A model generated the notes under the pieces. That model was not told the origin of the DNA. It was given only the letters and a program-made list of their open reading frames with translations, and searched no databases. A program made the position numbers and the translations under genes. A stretch of 5,011 nucleotides of DNA from Clostridiaceae bacterium (lineage in GTDB: Bacteria; Bacillota; Clostridia; DSM-8532). Of this stretch, positions 4,529-5,011 are shown piece after piece; the first letter of the stretch is position 1; the number at the start of each line of letters is the position of its first letter. Location of the stretch: NCBI GenBank assembly GCA_012842645.1, contig DUSJ01000244.1:1-5011 (forward strand). The letters are read 5' to 3'.

Positions 4529-5011
4529 CTAAATGATGCAGGAATCTATACTGTCAAAGAGCTGGCTCAGCGAATCCCTGTTATGGATAATCCTGACTGC
4601 CTCTGCAAACAGGTGGGCCACCGATACCACCTTTACTTTGGGATGGTCGAGGACTGCCTCGTTTTCAACCGTGTCTGTAACAATCAGTTCTTCTATGGCG
4701 CTGTTCTCAAGGGTCCTTAAGCCCGTTTCCCTGAGCAGCGCATGGGTTACGCACGCATATATCTTTTCCGCGCCATGTTCTTTTAAAACACGTGCCGTTT
4801 CCGCCAGCGTCCCGCAGGTGATGGTAAAATCGTCGACGATTATGGCGTTTTTCCCTTTAACATCCCCAATTATCTCAAGCACTTCCGCATTTTCATCATG
4901 GCAGATTCGCATTTTGTCACCTATCGCCACCGGCACTTTCAGGGCTGTCGCATATTTCCTGGCATTCTTGGCGAAACCCGCGTCAGGCGACACAACAACT
5001 GCATTTTCAAT
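4529..5011 (-). CDS. prs: Ribose-phosphate pyrophosphokinase (PRPP synthetase)-like, N-terminus outside window
   Basis: Only the last 160 residues are visible; the reading frame is open to the window edge. PRPP synthetase transfers pyrophosphate from ATP to ribose 5-phosphate for nucleotide, histidine and tryptophan synthesis. Seen here are AVVVSPDAG (4-12 of the fragment), a DKMR segment (32-35), GDVKGKNAIIVDD (49-61), the PRPP loop DDFTITCGT (60-68), VTHALL (88-93), ELIVTDTV (108-115) and a normal C-terminus with HNRDSLSQLF. The PRPP loop differs from the common DDxxDTAGT form: Ile replaces the Asp before Thr, and Cys replaces Ala. The protein may therefore be a divergent paralogue rather than the main Prs. 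A GTG at 4993 could look like a start, but homology continues upstream of it (IENAVV). The acyltransferase gene follows 43 bases downstream without an evident terminator. Confidence 0.88.
   Translation of the reverse strand: MENAVVVSPDAGFAKNARKYATALKVPVAIGDKMRICHDENAEVLEIIGDVKGKNAIIVDDFTITCGTLAETARVLKEHGAEKIYACVTHALLRETGLRTLENSAIEELIVTDTVENEAVLDHPKVKVVSVAHLFAEAVRIIHNRDSLSQLFDSIDSCII

Overview
The window looks like a chromosomal segment of a member of the Clostridia (Bacillota). The evidence is a nadK-argR gene pair in the usual clostridial order, strong GGAGG-type ribosome binding sites, TTG and GTG starts, sigma-A-like promoters, and a RAYT transposase with repeats built around a GAACCGTCCCC core. 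Base composition is moderate in the housekeeping genes. It is visibly AT-richer in the transposase gene and its promoter.

From left to right there are three blocks. (1) On the minus strand, positions 1192 down to 1 hold nadK (NAD kinase, complete) followed after 14 bases by argR (arginine repressor, cut by the window edge). A recognisable promoter at 1224-1253 drives the pair. (2) On the plus strand, 1377-2156 holds an intact REP-associated tyrosine transposase (RAYT, Y1/HUH superfamily) with its own promoter. It is bracketed by REP-like palindromes: one on the left (1266-1296) and two on the right (about 2212-2239 and 2261-2289). The right pair lies in a 50-bp imperfect tandem duplication and is inverted relative to the left copy. 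(3) On the minus strand, 5011 down to 2287 holds a likely operon: the C-terminal part of a PRPP synthetase-like gene, a condensation-fold acyltransferase with an intact HxxxDG motif, and a small zinc-ribbon protein with about eight membrane segments.

The RAYT gene converges tail-to-tail with the membrane-protein gene, and the right-hand repeat supplies that gene's stop codon. The left repeat sits directly behind the nadK promoter, so the RAYT/REP unit fills the whole boundary between two unrelated operons. NadK and ArgR are housekeeping functions (NADP supply, arginine regulation). The acyltransferase and zinc-ribbon membrane protein look like a dedicated pair of unknown substrate and are the least understood part of the window. 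The RAYT/REP unit is the most structured part. No gene-free stretch exceeds 300 bases. I saw no tRNA, rRNA, CRISPR array or convincing intrinsic terminator.
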